From an uncultured Kangiella sp. (lineage in GTDB: Bacteria; Pseudomonadota; Gammaproteobacteria; Enterobacterales; Kangiellaceae), in the NCBI GenBank assembly GCA_950096615.1, contig CATNCP010000013.1, forward strand, positions 1 to 62,651: DNA of 62,651 nt, written 5' to 3'. The number at the start of each line of letters is the position of its first letter. Within the stretch, counting starts at the first letter, position 1. The notes under the pieces were generated by a model. That model was given only the letters and a program-made list of their open reading frames with translations. It had not been told where the DNA came from and ran no database searches. Below are positions 25,783 to 36,180 of this stretch, one piece after another. The position numbers and the translations under genes were made by a program.

Positions 25783-26889
25783 TTACTCAGTTTCAGCTTG
25801 ATGTTCTAACTCTAGTGTCTCATCATCCTCAGCGCCTTGCTTTTTATGCTCCTTAACCGCGTCTAGCGTTGCATTGACCAGCACCGCTAATGGAATAGCA
25901 AAGAACACGCCCCAGAAGCCCCACAAGCCGCCAAACAGTAGTATGGCACCGATAATAGCTACAGGATGAAGATTAACCGCTTCAGAGAAAATTAACGGCA
26001 CTAACACATTACCGTCTAAAATTTGGATAATGAAATAAGCCACCATCAAGATATAGAAGTCTTGGGTAAGCCCCCACTGAAAGAAAGCTATTAAAGCCAC
26101 AGGGATCGTCACCAACGCCGCGCCTACGTATGGTATCAACACCGATAAGCCAACACACACGCTGAGTAAAAGTGCGTAATTTAACCCCATAATGGCAAAG
26201 GTAATGTAAGAAACCACACCAACAATGATGATTTCCACCACTTTACCGCGGATATAATTACCAATTTGGCGGTTTACTTCTGACCAAACGCGCTCCGCTA
26301 AGTGACGATCTTGCGGTAACCATTGACTACACCACCCAAAAATCTTATGGCGGTCTTTCAAGAAAAAGAATACTAGCAGTGGCACCAGAATAATATAAAC
26401 CAGCAAGCTGGCAATACTAATTAAAGAACTGAAAGATGCACTAAGCAAAGCCTCGCCCAAACTCCCCAGCTCAGAATTCAAGCTGTTGATGAAACCATTC
26501 ACCTGCTCAGTAGAGACGAAGTTTGGGTATTTACTTGGAAGTTCTAGCACCTGCTCTTTGAGCTTTAGCATAATGTTCGGTAATTCAGCAATCAGCCTTG
26601 AGCCCTGCTTCCAAATCAAAGGCACTAGTCCTAAAAAGATGACAATCGATATGCCTACAAAAGCTGCAAACACAATCAGAACCGAGGTTAAGCGCCCCAG
26701 CCCTCTTTTCTGCAACGCTGTAACGCCCCACTCCAGCAGGTAAGCGATAACCAAAGCCCATAGTATGGGCGCCAGAATATCCCCGACCGTTAAAATAATG
26801 AAGAAACCAACAATGATAAGCATTGTTAGGACAATAGTCGCAGGGCTGGAAAAGTTGCGTCTAAACCAACGAGTAAAGATAGATGTCAT
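25783..26889 (-). CDS. AI-2E/PerM family transporter
   Basis: 368 aa integral inner-membrane protein with about eight hydrophobic helices: a pair near 18-60, one near 70-90, then clusters near 150-180 and 215-345. The loop at 105-145 is amphipathic. PYVGAALVTIPVALIAFFQW and NLHPVAIIGAILLFGG are family landmarks. Members have been proposed as autoinducer-2 exporters, permeases or Na+/H+ antiporters, so the substrate is not assigned. Acidic C-terminal tail. Divergent from bepA. Confidence 0.85.
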   Translation of the reverse strand: MTSIFTRWFRRNFSSPATIVLTMLIIVGFFIILTVGDILAPILWALVIAYLLEWGVTALQKRGLGRLTSVLIVFAAFVGISIVIFLGLVPLIWKQGSRLIAELPNIMLKLKEQVLELPSKYPNFVSTEQVNGFINSLNSELGSLGEALLSASFSSLISIASLLVYIILVPLLVFFFLKDRHKIFGWCSQWLPQDRHLAERVWSEVNRQIGNYIRGKVVEIIIVGVVSYITFAIMGLNYALLLSVCVGLSVLIPYVGAALVTIPVALIAFFQWGLTQDFYILMVAYFIIQILDGNVLVPLIFSEAVNLHPVAIIGAILLFGGLWGFWGVFFAIPLAVLVNATLDAVKEHKKQGAEDDETLELEHQAETE

Positions 26890-27040
26890 GAGCTACTCAC
26901 GAGTTCTTATATTGATAAACAAGCACTAATGCTTACTTTTTATACTAGCTGAAAGTGTACTCAGCTAAATCAGACTTGTGATTGAACTTTTACCACACAA
27001 GCCCCATCATATACAGTAACTTAACATTTATTTTAGCATA

Positions 27041-28519
27041 ATGAGCATAAGCCCCATGAAACCAATATTAACCTTCATTGCCAGTAGCATTCTTACGGCC
27101 GGGGTTACTTTTACCGCTCATTCGGCTCAAAGCAGCAGGATAGACCTGCCTAAAATAGGTGAAACAGCCGGTTCGACATTATCTATTGCCCAAGAACAGC
27201 AAATTGGCGATGACATCATGCGTCAAATTCGCCGCAGCGAATTCCTGATGAAGGACCCCATTGTCACTGAATATATTCAACACCTCGGTTATAAACTGGT
27301 CGCGGCAAACCCTGATGCCTTAGGCCGTCAGTTTCGTTTTTTCGTTATCCAAGAAAACTCGATCAACGCTTTTGCCCTACCTGGTGGCTATATCGGCCTA
27401 CACTCTGGGCTGATTAACGCATCTCGTAGCGAAAGTGAATTAGCATCCGTAGTAGGTCACGAGGTAGCACACGTCACTCAACGTCACCTAGCAAGGCGCT
27501 TAGAGAAACAAAGCGAGCTATCTCTACCAAGCATACTAGGGCTTATCGCTTCAGTATTGGCCGCTACCCAAGATCCCGAGGCCGGTATGGCAGGTGTTGC
27601 GGCTACTCAAGCCGCTGGACAACAAAGCATTATCAACCACACTCGGGATAATGAAAAAGAAGCCGACCGCATTGGTATTACCATGCTTTCTGCCGCTGGT
27701 TTTGATGTTAGAGCGGCAGCTGACTTCTTTGAAACTCTACAACAGTCGAGCCGATACACGTTCAAGCCGCCTGAAATTTTACTAACGCACCCACTGTCAC
27801 GAAACCGTATTGCTGCTGCTAGAGAACGCGCAGAGCTTTACCCGAAAGTTGAACACGAGGATTCGCTGGATTATACACTTGTAAAGTCACGAATTCGGAG
27901 TAAGACCTTAATTAATGATAAAGAAGCATTTCGCGACTTATTGAGTAAGTATCAAAATAGTAAGCTTAAAACCATAGAAGAGCACTACCTTCTGGCGGAA
28001 CTGCTTAAAAGTAAAAACAGAAATGAGCCAGCCATTGATATTCTAACTGAGCTGTATAATGACCATCCGGGCAACCAACTGTTGCTGTTCACTCTCGCAG
28101 AGGCACACTTAGCCCATGGGTCTGGTCGAAAAATGCTGCCCATGTTGGAAGAGCAGTTATCCAAAACACCCGATTCGACTAAACTAATTCTCGCTACTTC
28201 AGAAATTTATCTCAATGCGGACCAGCCCGAAAAAGCAGAATCACTGCTGCTTCGCTATGCCGATCTTAATCAAAAGAACCCAACCTACTTGAGTCTTCTT
28301 GCTAAAGCTCAAGCTGATGCGGGACACACGCCCGAAATGTATGAGACAACCGGGCAGTATTTGTTATTACTGGGAGACTTGAGGACAGCCAAAAAGCATT
28401 TTGAGTTAGCGCTACACGCCACCTCTGAAGATCCTTATGCTCAAACTCGCATTCAGGCACGTTTAGAAGACGTTAGATTAAAGATACGCGCCATGATTGA
28501 GGAAGGCTCAATGCGCTAA
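27041..28519 (+). CDS. bepA: Periplasmic metalloprotease/chaperone BepA
   Basis: M48 peptidase that helps LptD assembly and degrades misassembled barrel proteins in E. coli. The 492 aa precursor has a signal peptide (ending HSA near 30), the zinc motif HEVAH near 140, the third ligand Glu in EKEADRIG near 204 and C-terminal TPR helices (about 290-485). Two in-frame starts, ATG 27041 and 27056, both lack a good Shine-Dalgarno sequence; the second gives a more typical signal peptide (MKPILTFIASS). Ends with a 4-nt tail-to-tail overlap with the next, convergent gene. Confidence 0.9.
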   Translation: MSISPMKPILTFIASSILTAGVTFTAHSAQSSRIDLPKIGETAGSTLSIAQEQQIGDDIMRQIRRSEFLMKDPIVTEYIQHLGYKLVAANPDALGRQFRFFVIQENSINAFALPGGYIGLHSGLINASRSESELASVVGHEVAHVTQRHLARRLEKQSELSLPSILGLIASVLAATQDPEAGMAGVAATQAAGQQSIINHTRDNEKEADRIGITMLSAAGFDVRAAADFFETLQQSSRYTFKPPEILLTHPLSRNRIAAARERAELYPKVEHEDSLDYTLVKSRIRSKTLINDKEAFRDLLSKYQNSKLKTIEEHYLLAELLKSKNRNEPAIDILTELYNDHPGNQLLLFTLAEAHLAHGSGRKMLPMLEEQLSKTPDSTKLILATSEIYLNADQPEKAESLLLRYADLNQKNPTYLSLLAKAQADAGHTPEMYETTGQYLLLLGDLRTAKKHFELALHATSEDPYAQTRIQARLEDVRLKIRAMIEEGSMR

Positions 28520-28983
28520 GGCTTTTGTTGCCCTTCTACCTTCTCAATAATTTCTAAGATTTTAGAGCGATCTATTTTCCCCAAAATGGGGCCCATCGTC
28601 TGCCCACTAGGACTGATTAAATAGGTCCCAGGCAAGCTTTGTGGCTTTGCAACAGGCAGGTATGGCATCGGCTCCGTTGCCACAATTGGATATTTAATAT
28701 CAAGCTTTTCAACCAACCCTTCAAGCTCAGCATTCGACAACTTATCAAAGCTTACTCCAACAACCGCAATCTCTGGGTTTTCATCAACCAACTTTCCTAA
28801 CTCTGGGATCTCCTCCAAACAGGGTGGACACCACTCAGCCCAAAAGTTAATCACTAACCATTGCCCTCGATAGTCCTCAACGGTCTTTTCTTCTCCCGAA
28901 AGAAAATGAAAACTGTTTTGGTTCGAACAAGCGGTTAGGAAACTTAGCGCAAGCAGCAAGCATAGGACAATAATTTTTCTCAT
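28516..28983 (-). CDS. TlpA-like thioredoxin-fold lipoprotein
   Basis: 155 aa. Lipobox LTAC gives a lipidated Cys19. The active site is WCPPC (51-55) in FWAEWCPPCLEEIPEL, with the cis-Pro loop SLPGTYLI. Probably anchored in the envelope as a reductant for periplasmic thiols. WCPPC is common in TlpA/ResA proteins. Its partner is unknown; the convergent neighbour is bepA. Confidence 0.88.
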   Translation of the reverse strand: MRKIIVLCLLLALSFLTACSNQNSFHFLSGEEKTVEDYRGQWLVINFWAEWCPPCLEEIPELGKLVDENPEIAVVGVSFDKLSNAELEGLVEKLDIKYPIVATEPMPYLPVAKPQSLPGTYLISPSGQTMGPILGKIDRSKILEIIEKVEGQQKP

Positions 28984-29127
28984 GAGATATCAACTTAAAT
29001 CAATCACTTAAACCAGATACAGCCCACAAAAAAGTGGACTATGTCACATAATTTGGGCATTATTATACAGACAAAGGTTTGTAAGCCGAAAGTAGTTTAC
29101 AACAGATTTATTGGTCAAGGACTCTTA

Positions 29128-30726
29128 ATGGAATCGATACAGTTAACTTATCCTTCAACCCAGCATGGACAAGAGTTTATGATGGATCATAAGCCGAGTT
29201 CTGTTAAAAGCTGGTTATCCAACTTATCGTTTACTGATATTACTAAGTCTCTTGATCAGCTTCTTCAGGCCGCTCGCACCCTAAACCGCACCGAACAAAA
29301 GCTCAGCCAACGCGAGGAAAACCTTATCACGCTTGAGCAGGGCTACCTCCGAATGAGTCGTCACTTTCGTCAACATAACGACCAACGGCTCGTTATCGCT
29401 ACTGAGCACCAAGCGAAGTTACTCAGCAATTTAACGGCTGAAATGGCCTATGGTTATAAACGCATCGTCCATGAGCTTGCTGAACAAAAAATTCTTCTGA
29501 AGAAGCAACGCAGAATGGCCAACGCTATAAACCAAGCTCAGCACTACCTTGGGCTGCACTTAATCGAGCATTACCAGCAATATTCACCAGTACCAAGTTA
29601 CATATGGCATGAATTGCACAAGCTTTTCCACTTTGCGGAGCTACTCAAGCTGCAAACGCTGAAAATTAAAGAACAAACCGATAGCTTGTTATCTCTGGAT
29701 ACTATAGAGAACACTTACAAAAGAAACTGCTTGATGTCCGTGATTAATCCTTATCACGTTGAAGGCAATCAGCACTGGCATTTATTTAAATACTTCAGTC
29801 ACTGGGCGAAGAGCACCATTCTTTCTTCTGACCTAAAAAAGTTTGCCCAAAGTGAGTGCTTTGTGATCGATCTAACGAGTGGCAAGCGGCCTGAATACGC
29901 AGCTTCAGATAATGAGTACGAAGAGCATGCCTTTTATCGCTTGCTAATTACGTCTGAACTTCTAGAGCGGTTGCATAAACAACTTCAACACTTTTCGAGC
30001 CATCACACTTTGCCCAACCCTGGATTTTATTCAGTTATTGAGCCGAGTATTGGGCAAAAGTTATTACAACAAATTTATGCCTACTGCGATCATCACATCG
30101 AACGTAAAGACGCCCGCTACCCTGTTATTAGTAACGTTAACTTGGTTTGGGGGCTGGCGAATATCGTGAAAGTCTTACAGTCGACCTCCCCTGCTAGCAC
30201 CAATAGTGATGAGCTGGAAACGTCTCTGAAAAAACTGCTGGGTAAAAACTATAAGCAGATGCTGCACTGGCAGGCCGTTAATTATAGTAACGGTGGAATT
30301 TGCGTTCGCCAGCCTAAAGAAGATATTACTCAGCTTAATGTTGGAAACCTGGTGCTGCTAAAACGTCATATCAACAATCAACCACAAAAAACCTGGCAGC
30401 TGGGCATCGTACGCTGGTTAAATGGTAACAGGAACACTGGTGCTACCATGGGGCTTGAGTATTTGCATGGCCAAAAAACTCCAGCACATTACTTAACCAA
30501 GAATAACCATGGTGAAGTGCTGAAGCATAATATTTTACTGGTGGCCCCTTTCGATAACCATGAAACGTTACTCATAGCCCCTAAGCACCTTATTGGCAAT
30601 CGAAAGAAGATTCGCTTAGAGCTCAACGGGAAACCCGTTGAGCATCACATTATCTCGACTAAGGAATCGAATTCGTTAATCGCTATCTTTGAGGTTACGA
30701 CTGTCATTGACGATGGAGACGTCTAA
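29128..30726 (+). CDS. Uncharacterised protein with helical N-terminus and PilZ-like C-terminal barrel
   Basis: I do not recognise a named family with certainty. From the ATG at 29128 (AAGGA 6 nt upstream) it is 532 aa; an ATG at 29041 has no Shine-Dalgarno sequence and adds an atypical 29 residues. Residues about 35-150 are highly helical, possibly coiled coil (LNRTEQKLSQREENLITLEQ). Residues about 390-500 look like a beta barrel of PilZ type: WQAVNYSNGGICVRQ, VGNLVLLKR, WQLGIVRWLNG and GLEYLHG follow the usual strand pattern, though the RxxxR motif is not clear. Possibly a c-di-GMP-related or degenerate PilZ protein. The 3' end overlaps the convergent yihY-like gene by 51 bp. Confidence 0.55.
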   Translation: MESIQLTYPSTQHGQEFMMDHKPSSVKSWLSNLSFTDITKSLDQLLQAARTLNRTEQKLSQREENLITLEQGYLRMSRHFRQHNDQRLVIATEHQAKLLSNLTAEMAYGYKRIVHELAEQKILLKKQRRMANAINQAQHYLGLHLIEHYQQYSPVPSYIWHELHKLFHFAELLKLQTLKIKEQTDSLLSLDTIENTYKRNCLMSVINPYHVEGNQHWHLFKYFSHWAKSTILSSDLKKFAQSECFVIDLTSGKRPEYAASDNEYEEHAFYRLLITSELLERLHKQLQHFSSHHTLPNPGFYSVIEPSIGQKLLQQIYAYCDHHIERKDARYPVISNVNLVWGLANIVKVLQSTSPASTNSDELETSLKKLLGKNYKQMLHWQAVNYSNGGICVRQPKEDITQLNVGNLVLLKRHINNQPQKTWQLGIVRWLNGNRNTGATMGLEYLHGQKTPAHYLTKNNHGEVLKHNILLVAPFDNHETLLIAPKHLIGNRKKIRLELNGKPVEHHIISTKESNSLIAIFEVTTVIDDGDV

Positions 30727-31881
30727 TATCTCATCAATTGATGCGTTTGCACTTTCAACATATTCTGCAAAATAGTTGGTTTTATCAACTTCTAAAGCCT
30801 GATTATTATTGGGTAGGCGCCACGGTCCTTCTCGATAGACTCGACCAACCGTTAGCTCCATAGCATTAACCTTCAAGCAGTACTGACTGCCCTCAAGCTT
30901 AGCAACGTAATTTAGGTTCAGTAGCTGCTCCACCAAATGTCTTAAGGTTTGTCCATGTAAGTAAGGAAACTTACTTCTCAACTGATCGATAGTTAATGAG
31001 CTTTCATTAGATTGAGCTTGGGCGAAGATCTGCAATATCTTCAGAATGGATATAAAGTCATGCTCAGTCTTCTCACGCTTCATTTCAAAGCGATGGAGCG
31101 CGAAACATAACACCGCGCCTAGCAATAAAATTATCCACGACAGGAACACCCACAAGAAAAATAATGGAATGGCCGTAATAGCTCCGTAGATAACTTCATA
31201 GGTTGAAAACTTTGCCACGAACAGTGCGAATGCATACTTCGCTATTTCGAACAATAACGCTGTAATGGTTGCCGCGATAATAGCTTTGCGAAATCTAACA
31301 TGGCTAAACGGCGCAACCATATAGAGTGCGCTGAACGCCAAAACAATCAACACAAATGGCAAGCCAAAAGTTAGGACACCACTAATACTTGACACTAAAG
31401 GCAATGCCGCGAAATAAGATGAAGCAGCTAAACTGGCTGCAATCAATATTGGCGCCATTGTCAGCATGGCCCAGTAAGAAATCCACTTTTGAATACCGCG
31501 ACGCCGATTCTTAGTTTCCCAAATCGTATTAATCGCGCGATCAATAGCGCGCATTAACATCATTGACGTGAGGAATAAGAACGCAAAACCAACCGCAGAC
31601 AAATTCTTAGACTTGGCCACATATTCATTGAGATGATCTTGAACCGCTAAGCCAGTCTCAGGCAAAAAGTTTTTAAAAATTAGCTCCTGAACTTCAACAT
31701 TGAGCTTTTCAAAAGCTGGGAAAATCGCCATCAAGCTAACTGCAACCGTCATCAGAGGTACTAAAGCCAACATCGTATTTAAGGTTAGCTCAGCCGCCAT
31801 AGAACTGCTGTTTTTCTTAGCAAACTCACCAAACACAAATTTAGTGAACGCTTTTAACCATTTAATCCTTTTTTCTAACAT
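30676..31881 (-). CDS. YihY/BrkB family inner-membrane protein
   Basis: 401 aa from the ATG at 31881; a TTG precedes it. Six or so hydrophobic helices between about 35 and 260, with the family signatures SSSMAAELTLNTMLALVPLM near 27-46 and RAIDRAINTIWETKNRRRG near 112. A soluble C-terminal domain (about 265-401) resembles a winged helix (LTIDQLRSKFPYLHGQTLRHL). Once annotated as RNase BN, which is no longer accepted for this family. The function is unknown. The last 51 bp are antisense to the end of the PilZ-like gene. Confidence 0.87.
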   Translation of the reverse strand: MLEKRIKWLKAFTKFVFGEFAKKNSSSMAAELTLNTMLALVPLMTVAVSLMAIFPAFEKLNVEVQELIFKNFLPETGLAVQDHLNEYVAKSKNLSAVGFAFLFLTSMMLMRAIDRAINTIWETKNRRRGIQKWISYWAMLTMAPILIAASLAASSYFAALPLVSSISGVLTFGLPFVLIVLAFSALYMVAPFSHVRFRKAIIAATITALLFEIAKYAFALFVAKFSTYEVIYGAITAIPLFFLWVFLSWIILLLGAVLCFALHRFEMKREKTEHDFISILKILQIFAQAQSNESSLTIDQLRSKFPYLHGQTLRHLVEQLLNLNYVAKLEGSQYCLKVNAMELTVGRVYREGPWRLPNNNQALEVDKTNYFAEYVESANASIDEILDVSIVNDSRNLKDSD

Positions 31882-31928
31882 CAATTATGCCTAGAATAGT
31901 CGCATGAATTTATAAAACTGACACTATT

Positions 31929-32282
31929 ATGAGCGATTTTAACATTTTACATAACCCTCGTTGTTCAAAATCTCGTCAAACTTTAGAATTACTTCAAGAA
32001 AACGGTGTAGAGCCAAACATCATTAAATACCTTGAAATCCCGCCTTCTGAGGCGCAAATCAACGACATCGTTACATTATTAGGCGTTAGCCCTCGCGATA
32101 TTTTGCGCAAAAAAGAAGCCGAGTACAAAGAGTCAGGGCTTGATAATCAAGACTTAAGTGATAAAGAAGTGATAGCGCTTATGGTCAAATATCCTAAAGT
32201 TATCGAACGTCCCATTGTATTCAGTGAGAAAGCAGCGGCTGTTGGTCGCCCGCCAGAAAACGTTCTTGATATCATCAAGTAA
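31929..32282 (+). CDS. ArsC-family protein, YfgD type
   Basis: 117 aa thioredoxin-fold arsenate-reductase-like protein with Cys12 in HNPRCSKSR and the later RPIVF loop, both family landmarks (glutaredoxin-coupled type). Arsenate reduction is possible, but no other ars genes are present and the YfgD subgroup lacks a proven substrate. First of three same-strand genes with wrbA and a DUF2069 gene, an order also seen in Pseudomonas. Confidence 0.9.
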   Translation: MSDFNILHNPRCSKSRQTLELLQENGVEPNIIKYLEIPPSEAQINDIVTLLGVSPRDILRKKEAEYKESGLDNQDLSDKEVIALMVKYPKVIERPIVFSEKAAAVGRPPENVLDIIK

Positions 32283-32915
<633 letters not shown>

Positions 32916-32950
32916 CCTTAGCCACAACACCTTCTATTTGCGATTAGTAT

Positions 32951-33352
32951 ATGAATGTCCATTTAAAAAAAGCCCTTAGAGCCAGATTGATAGCCGTAGC
33001 CAGCTTCCTAGCCATCGCCCTTATTCTACCTATATTTATTTGGTTGAATCATGAGAACCCTGCTCTGCGCTGGGTATCGCTGGTTGTTTGGTGGTTACCT
33101 TTATTGTTCGCTGTACCTGGAATGTTTAAAGGCAAGACCTATACCTATGGTTGGACAGGCTTTGTGATCTTACTACCCTTCTTCTATGCTTTCTTCTATA
33201 TTACAGAGCCAGAAAAAATCGTATGGTCATCGGTCATCGTAGTGCTATCGATAATATACTTTTTGATGTCCGTCAGTTACGTCAAACAGTTCGCCTTATC
33301 GCAAGGGGTAAAAACTAATGCTGAGGCAAAAAAAGCTAAAGGAATAGAGTGA
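32951..33352 (+). CDS. DUF2069 family inner-membrane protein
   Basis: 133 aa with four hydrophobic helices (about 12-32, 39-56, 66-84 and 90-108) and a cytoplasmic Lys/Ala-rich tail. The pairing with wrbA and an arsC-like gene is recurrent in gammaproteobacteria. Function unknown. Confidence 0.82.
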   Translation: MNVHLKKALRARLIAVASFLAIALILPIFIWLNHENPALRWVSLVVWWLPLLFAVPGMFKGKTYTYGWTGFVILLPFFYAFFYITEPEKIVWSSVIVVLSIIYFLMSVSYVKQFALSQGVKTNAEAKKAKGIE

Positions 33353-33373
33353 TTGATATAAGAAGTTTTAACG

Positions 33374-33402
33374 AAAAGGCTGGTTACTCCCCAGCCTTTT
33401 TT
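33374..33402. terminator. Bidirectional terminator
   Basis: GGCTGG (33378-33383), 7-nt loop, CCAGCC (33391-33396), flanked by AAAA and TTTTTT. Ends the wrbA/DUF2069 transcript and the convergent aroC transcript. Confidence 0.88.
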
Positions 33403-33428
33403 ATTGTTTGAATGATACTAAGTATAAA

Positions 33429-34523
33429 TTATTGATCGAATAAGTTTTTATAGGCTCGAAAACGTAAGAAGTGATCGCATAAAACCAGCGCAGCCATAGC
33501 CTCAACTATGGGTACTGCTCTTGGCAACACACATGGGTCATGTCGCCCACGCCCATGAAATACCACGTCCTCACCCTCTAAGTTAACCGTTTCCTGCTCA
33601 CGTATAATGGTTGGTGTTGGCTTAAAAGCGACTCGAAAAATTATCGGCATACCATTCGAAATGCCACCCTGTACACCTCCGGAGTAGTTAGTCTTGGTAC
33701 TAACCGAGCCATTATCATCGAAGAAAACATCATTGTGAGTAGAGCCCTGCATCAGGGTTCCAGCAAAGCCAGAACCAATCTCAAAACCTTTACTTGCGTT
33801 TATCGACAGCATTGCTTTTGCCAAGTCTGCTTCAAGTTTATCGAAAACAGGCTCCCCTAATCCTACAGGGACCTTACGCAGCTGACACTCAACGACACCA
33901 CCAAGAGAGTCTCCAGATTTACGAGCAGCTTCAATCTTCTTCACCATCTTCTCAGCCAGCTCAGGGTCTGGACAGCGCACAAGATTGGTCTCGATAAATT
34001 CTGAATTCACATCCTCTGGGGATGTCTGCAACTCTAAATCTTGCACACTTTTGACATAGCCCAAGATGTCTACACCCAGCGCTTCGCTTAGGACTTTGCG
34101 CGCGACAGCCCCAGCAGCAACGTGACCAGCCGTTACACGAGCAGAACTTCTGCCGCCGCCAGCCACGTCTCGAATGCCGTATTTCTTCTGATACGTGTAA
34201 TCAGCATGACTAGGACGATAGAGCTTAGCCATTTCTGAGTAATCTTTGCTCTTTTGGTCTTTGTTACGAATAAATAATGTCAGCGGTGTCCCGGTAGTTA
34301 TGCCATCTACCGTTCCAGACAAAATTTCTACTGCATCGGCTTCATCTCGACGCGTAGTGATAGAGCTTTGTCCAGGTCGGCGCTTATCCAGATAAGGTTG
34401 AATATCTTCTTCGTTCAGCTTCAAACCAGCTGGGCAGCCTTCGACAACGACGCCAATGCCCTTTCCGTGGGACTCGCCCCAGTTACTGATTTTAAATAAT
34501 TTTCCGAAGCTATCGCCCGCCAT
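33429..34523 (-). CDS. aroC: Chorismate synthase
   Basis: Last shikimate pathway step, EPSP to chorismate, needs reduced FMN. 364 aa with all signatures: [18 protein letters not shown] near 17-34, [47 protein letters not shown] and [18 protein letters not shown]. Follows aroA by 25 bp. Supplies chorismate to the Trp operon located just upstream on the same strand. Confidence 0.96.
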   Translation of the reverse strand: MAGDSFGKLFKISNWGESHGKGIGVVVEGCPAGLKLNEEDIQPYLDKRRPGQSSITTRRDEADAVEILSGTVDGITTGTPLTLFIRNKDQKSKDYSEMAKLYRPSHADYTYQKKYGIRDVAGGGRSSARVTAGHVAAGAVARKVLSEALGVDILGYVKSVQDLELQTSPEDVNSEFIETNLVRCPDPELAEKMVKKIEAARKSGDSLGGVVECQLRKVPVGLGEPVFDKLEADLAKAMLSINASKGFEIGSGFAGTLMQGSTHNDVFFDDNGSVSTKTNYSGGVQGGISNGMPIIFRVAFKPTPTIIREQETVNLEGEDVVFHGRGRHDPCVLPRAVPIVEAMAALVLCDHFLRFRAYKNLFDQ

Positions 34524-34548
34524 TTACCCTTCTCCAAATCTGTTTAGT

Positions 34549-35847
34549 TTAAGAGGCATCCACAACCCGTGTTTCGATACCAATATGCTCTAAAAACTCC
34601 CAGTATCTCGGGAATGATTTTTCTACAGCCTGAGCATCCGTTACAACAATACCAGGCATTTTAATACCTAATAGCGCGAAGCTCATCGCCAGCCTATGGT
34701 CATGACAGCTCGATACTTTGTGCAATGAAAGCTTCTGCGCACCAGTCACTCGAATGCTGTCGTCGTCATACTCGATATTGGCACCGAGTTTGTTGAGCTC
34801 ATCACAAAGGTCTACGATGCGGTTCGATTCCTTGAACGCCAAGTGGGCAATATTCGTAATGTGAGTTTGCCCCTCAGCGAACATCGCAAGCACCACCAAA
34901 GTAGGCACCACATCGGGCATATCGCCCATATCAACTGCAATGCCTTTCAATCGATGCTGATAGCTTAGCGTCAATTGACTGTCCGTGCGCTCGACATCAG
35001 CACCCATCTGCTGCAACACTTGGTAAAACTTGGACTCGCCCTGTGGGGAATTAAAGTCAAAAGCATTTAAAGTGACGCTAGTTTCAGCCAGAAGCCCCGC
35101 CGCCATGAAGTAACTACTACTCACCACATCACTGGCGATATCAATACTTGCTGCATTAATCGACTGCTCGGCAGGAATCTTGAGTTCGGTACTGGAAACC
35201 TCTTCAACAACACCACCAAACAATGAAATAGCATTTTTAGTGAGCTGGATATAACTTGAAGAAACCGTTTTACCCTTTAGTTTAAGCATCGTGTCAGACT
35301 TCGCTTTTAAACAAGCAATTAACAGACCACTTAAATATTGGCTACTGCGACTGGTATCCAATTCAACATACCCGCCCTGAATGGGCCCTTTAAGTTTAAT
35401 GGGCAAAGTATCACTATCCACTTCTACACCCAGTTCACGAAGGCTTTGAGAAACTTCTTGCATAGGACGCTGACGCATTTGTTGACTAGCATCAATCACA
35501 ACTTCAGAGTCCAAGTTGCTAGCTACCGCAGTAATAAACCGGCTAAGTGTGCCACTATCGCGACAATTAACTTTGGCAGTTTGAGCAAGGCTATAATGTT
35601 TGACCCCTTCAATATCCACAACACCAGGCTCTATTTCAGTCACTTCAGCACCAAGCTGAGTGATTGCATCAAGAGCCGCTTCGATATCATCGTTCTGCGG
35701 TAAGTTACGCAGCTGAGTTGTGCCAGTAGCCATAGCGGCTAACGCAATATAACGGTTAGCTAGGTACTTGCTCCCTGGAACAGTCACGGCTGGAGACTTG
35801 ATGTTATGGGTAATAACTTGTCTATTTGACATACTTTGCATACTCAC
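34549..35847 (-). CDS. aroA: 5-enolpyruvylshikimate-3-phosphate synthase (divergent)
   Basis: Makes EPSP from shikimate 3-phosphate and PEP. Up to 432 aa. In-frame starts are GTG 35847, ATG 35841 and ATG 35832, none with a strong Shine-Dalgarno sequence; the last gives E. coli numbering. Conserved: PGSK with Lys22, Arg27, DSGTLSRF, RQRPM, SRSSQYLSGLL, GDMPDVVPT, KESNRIVDL, HDHRLAMSFAL and EKSFPRYWEFL. Divergent: Ser23 of the E. coli PGSKS motif is Tyr, and NAGTAMRP is replaced by RDSGTLSRF. Second gene of yfcL-aroA-aroC. Confidence 0.9.
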   Translation of the reverse strand: MSMQSMSNRQVITHNIKSPAVTVPGSKYLANRYIALAAMATGTTQLRNLPQNDDIEAALDAITQLGAEVTEIEPGVVDIEGVKHYSLAQTAKVNCRDSGTLSRFITAVASNLDSEVVIDASQQMRQRPMQEVSQSLRELGVEVDSDTLPIKLKGPIQGGYVELDTSRSSQYLSGLLIACLKAKSDTMLKLKGKTVSSSYIQLTKNAISLFGGVVEEVSSTELKIPAEQSINAASIDIASDVVSSSYFMAAGLLAETSVTLNAFDFNSPQGESKFYQVLQQMGADVERTDSQLTLSYQHRLKGIAVDMGDMPDVVPTLVVLAMFAEGQTHITNIAHLAFKESNRIVDLCDELNKLGANIEYDDDSIRVTGAQKLSLHKVSSCHDHRLAMSFALLGIKMPGIVVTDAQAVEKSFPRYWEFLEHIGIETRVVDAS

Positions 35848-35877
35848 AGACCATAAGAGCCTATTAGTCTTAAGATC

Positions 35878-36120
35878 CTAAGGTTGTAACTCTTCGATTA
35901 ATTCAGACAGCAATTCAATATCGCGATCACTTAAACCATCTGACTCCACAGCATCCTCAACAAATAGCGCAAATTCGGCAAACCACTGTTCATCGGTTAA
36001 GTCATCCACAGGGATTAAATCCACCATTGGAATTAAATACCCGACTAAGAATAACTTTTCTTCTTCAACGGTTTGTTCTAACTCTAGTAATTGTTGCTTA
36101 ATTTGCTCGGCAATCGGCAT
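35878..36120 (-). CDS. Small acidic protein, YfcL-like
   Basis: 80 aa, acidic, mostly helical. EEKLFLVGYL near 20-29 and GLSDRDIELLSELIEELQ at the end resemble E. coli YfcL (ELFASGYL; ELSPRD), and yfcL also lies close to aroC in E. coli. The match is by eye and short. The gene lies 30 bp before aroA and probably begins that transcript. Function unknown. Confidence 0.6.
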   Translation of the reverse strand: MPIAEQIKQQLLELEQTVEEEKLFLVGYLIPMVDLIPVDDLTDEQWFAEFALFVEDAVESDGLSDRDIELLSELIEELQP

Positions 36121-36133
36121 AACCCACTCTCTT

Positions 36134-36180
36134 CTTCAAAAAATAGTCCCCCATGCTAACACTAAGCAGTGTCAGCATGG
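36134..36180 (-). terminator. Probable terminator of the trp operon
   Basis: CCATGCT-a-ACACT-aagc-AGTGT-c-AGCATGG (36151-36180) forms a 12 bp stem with one mismatch that includes the trpA stop. On the minus strand a T-run follows about 7 nt later, so it may be leaky, letting some transcripts enter yfcL-aroA-aroC. Confidence 0.5.
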
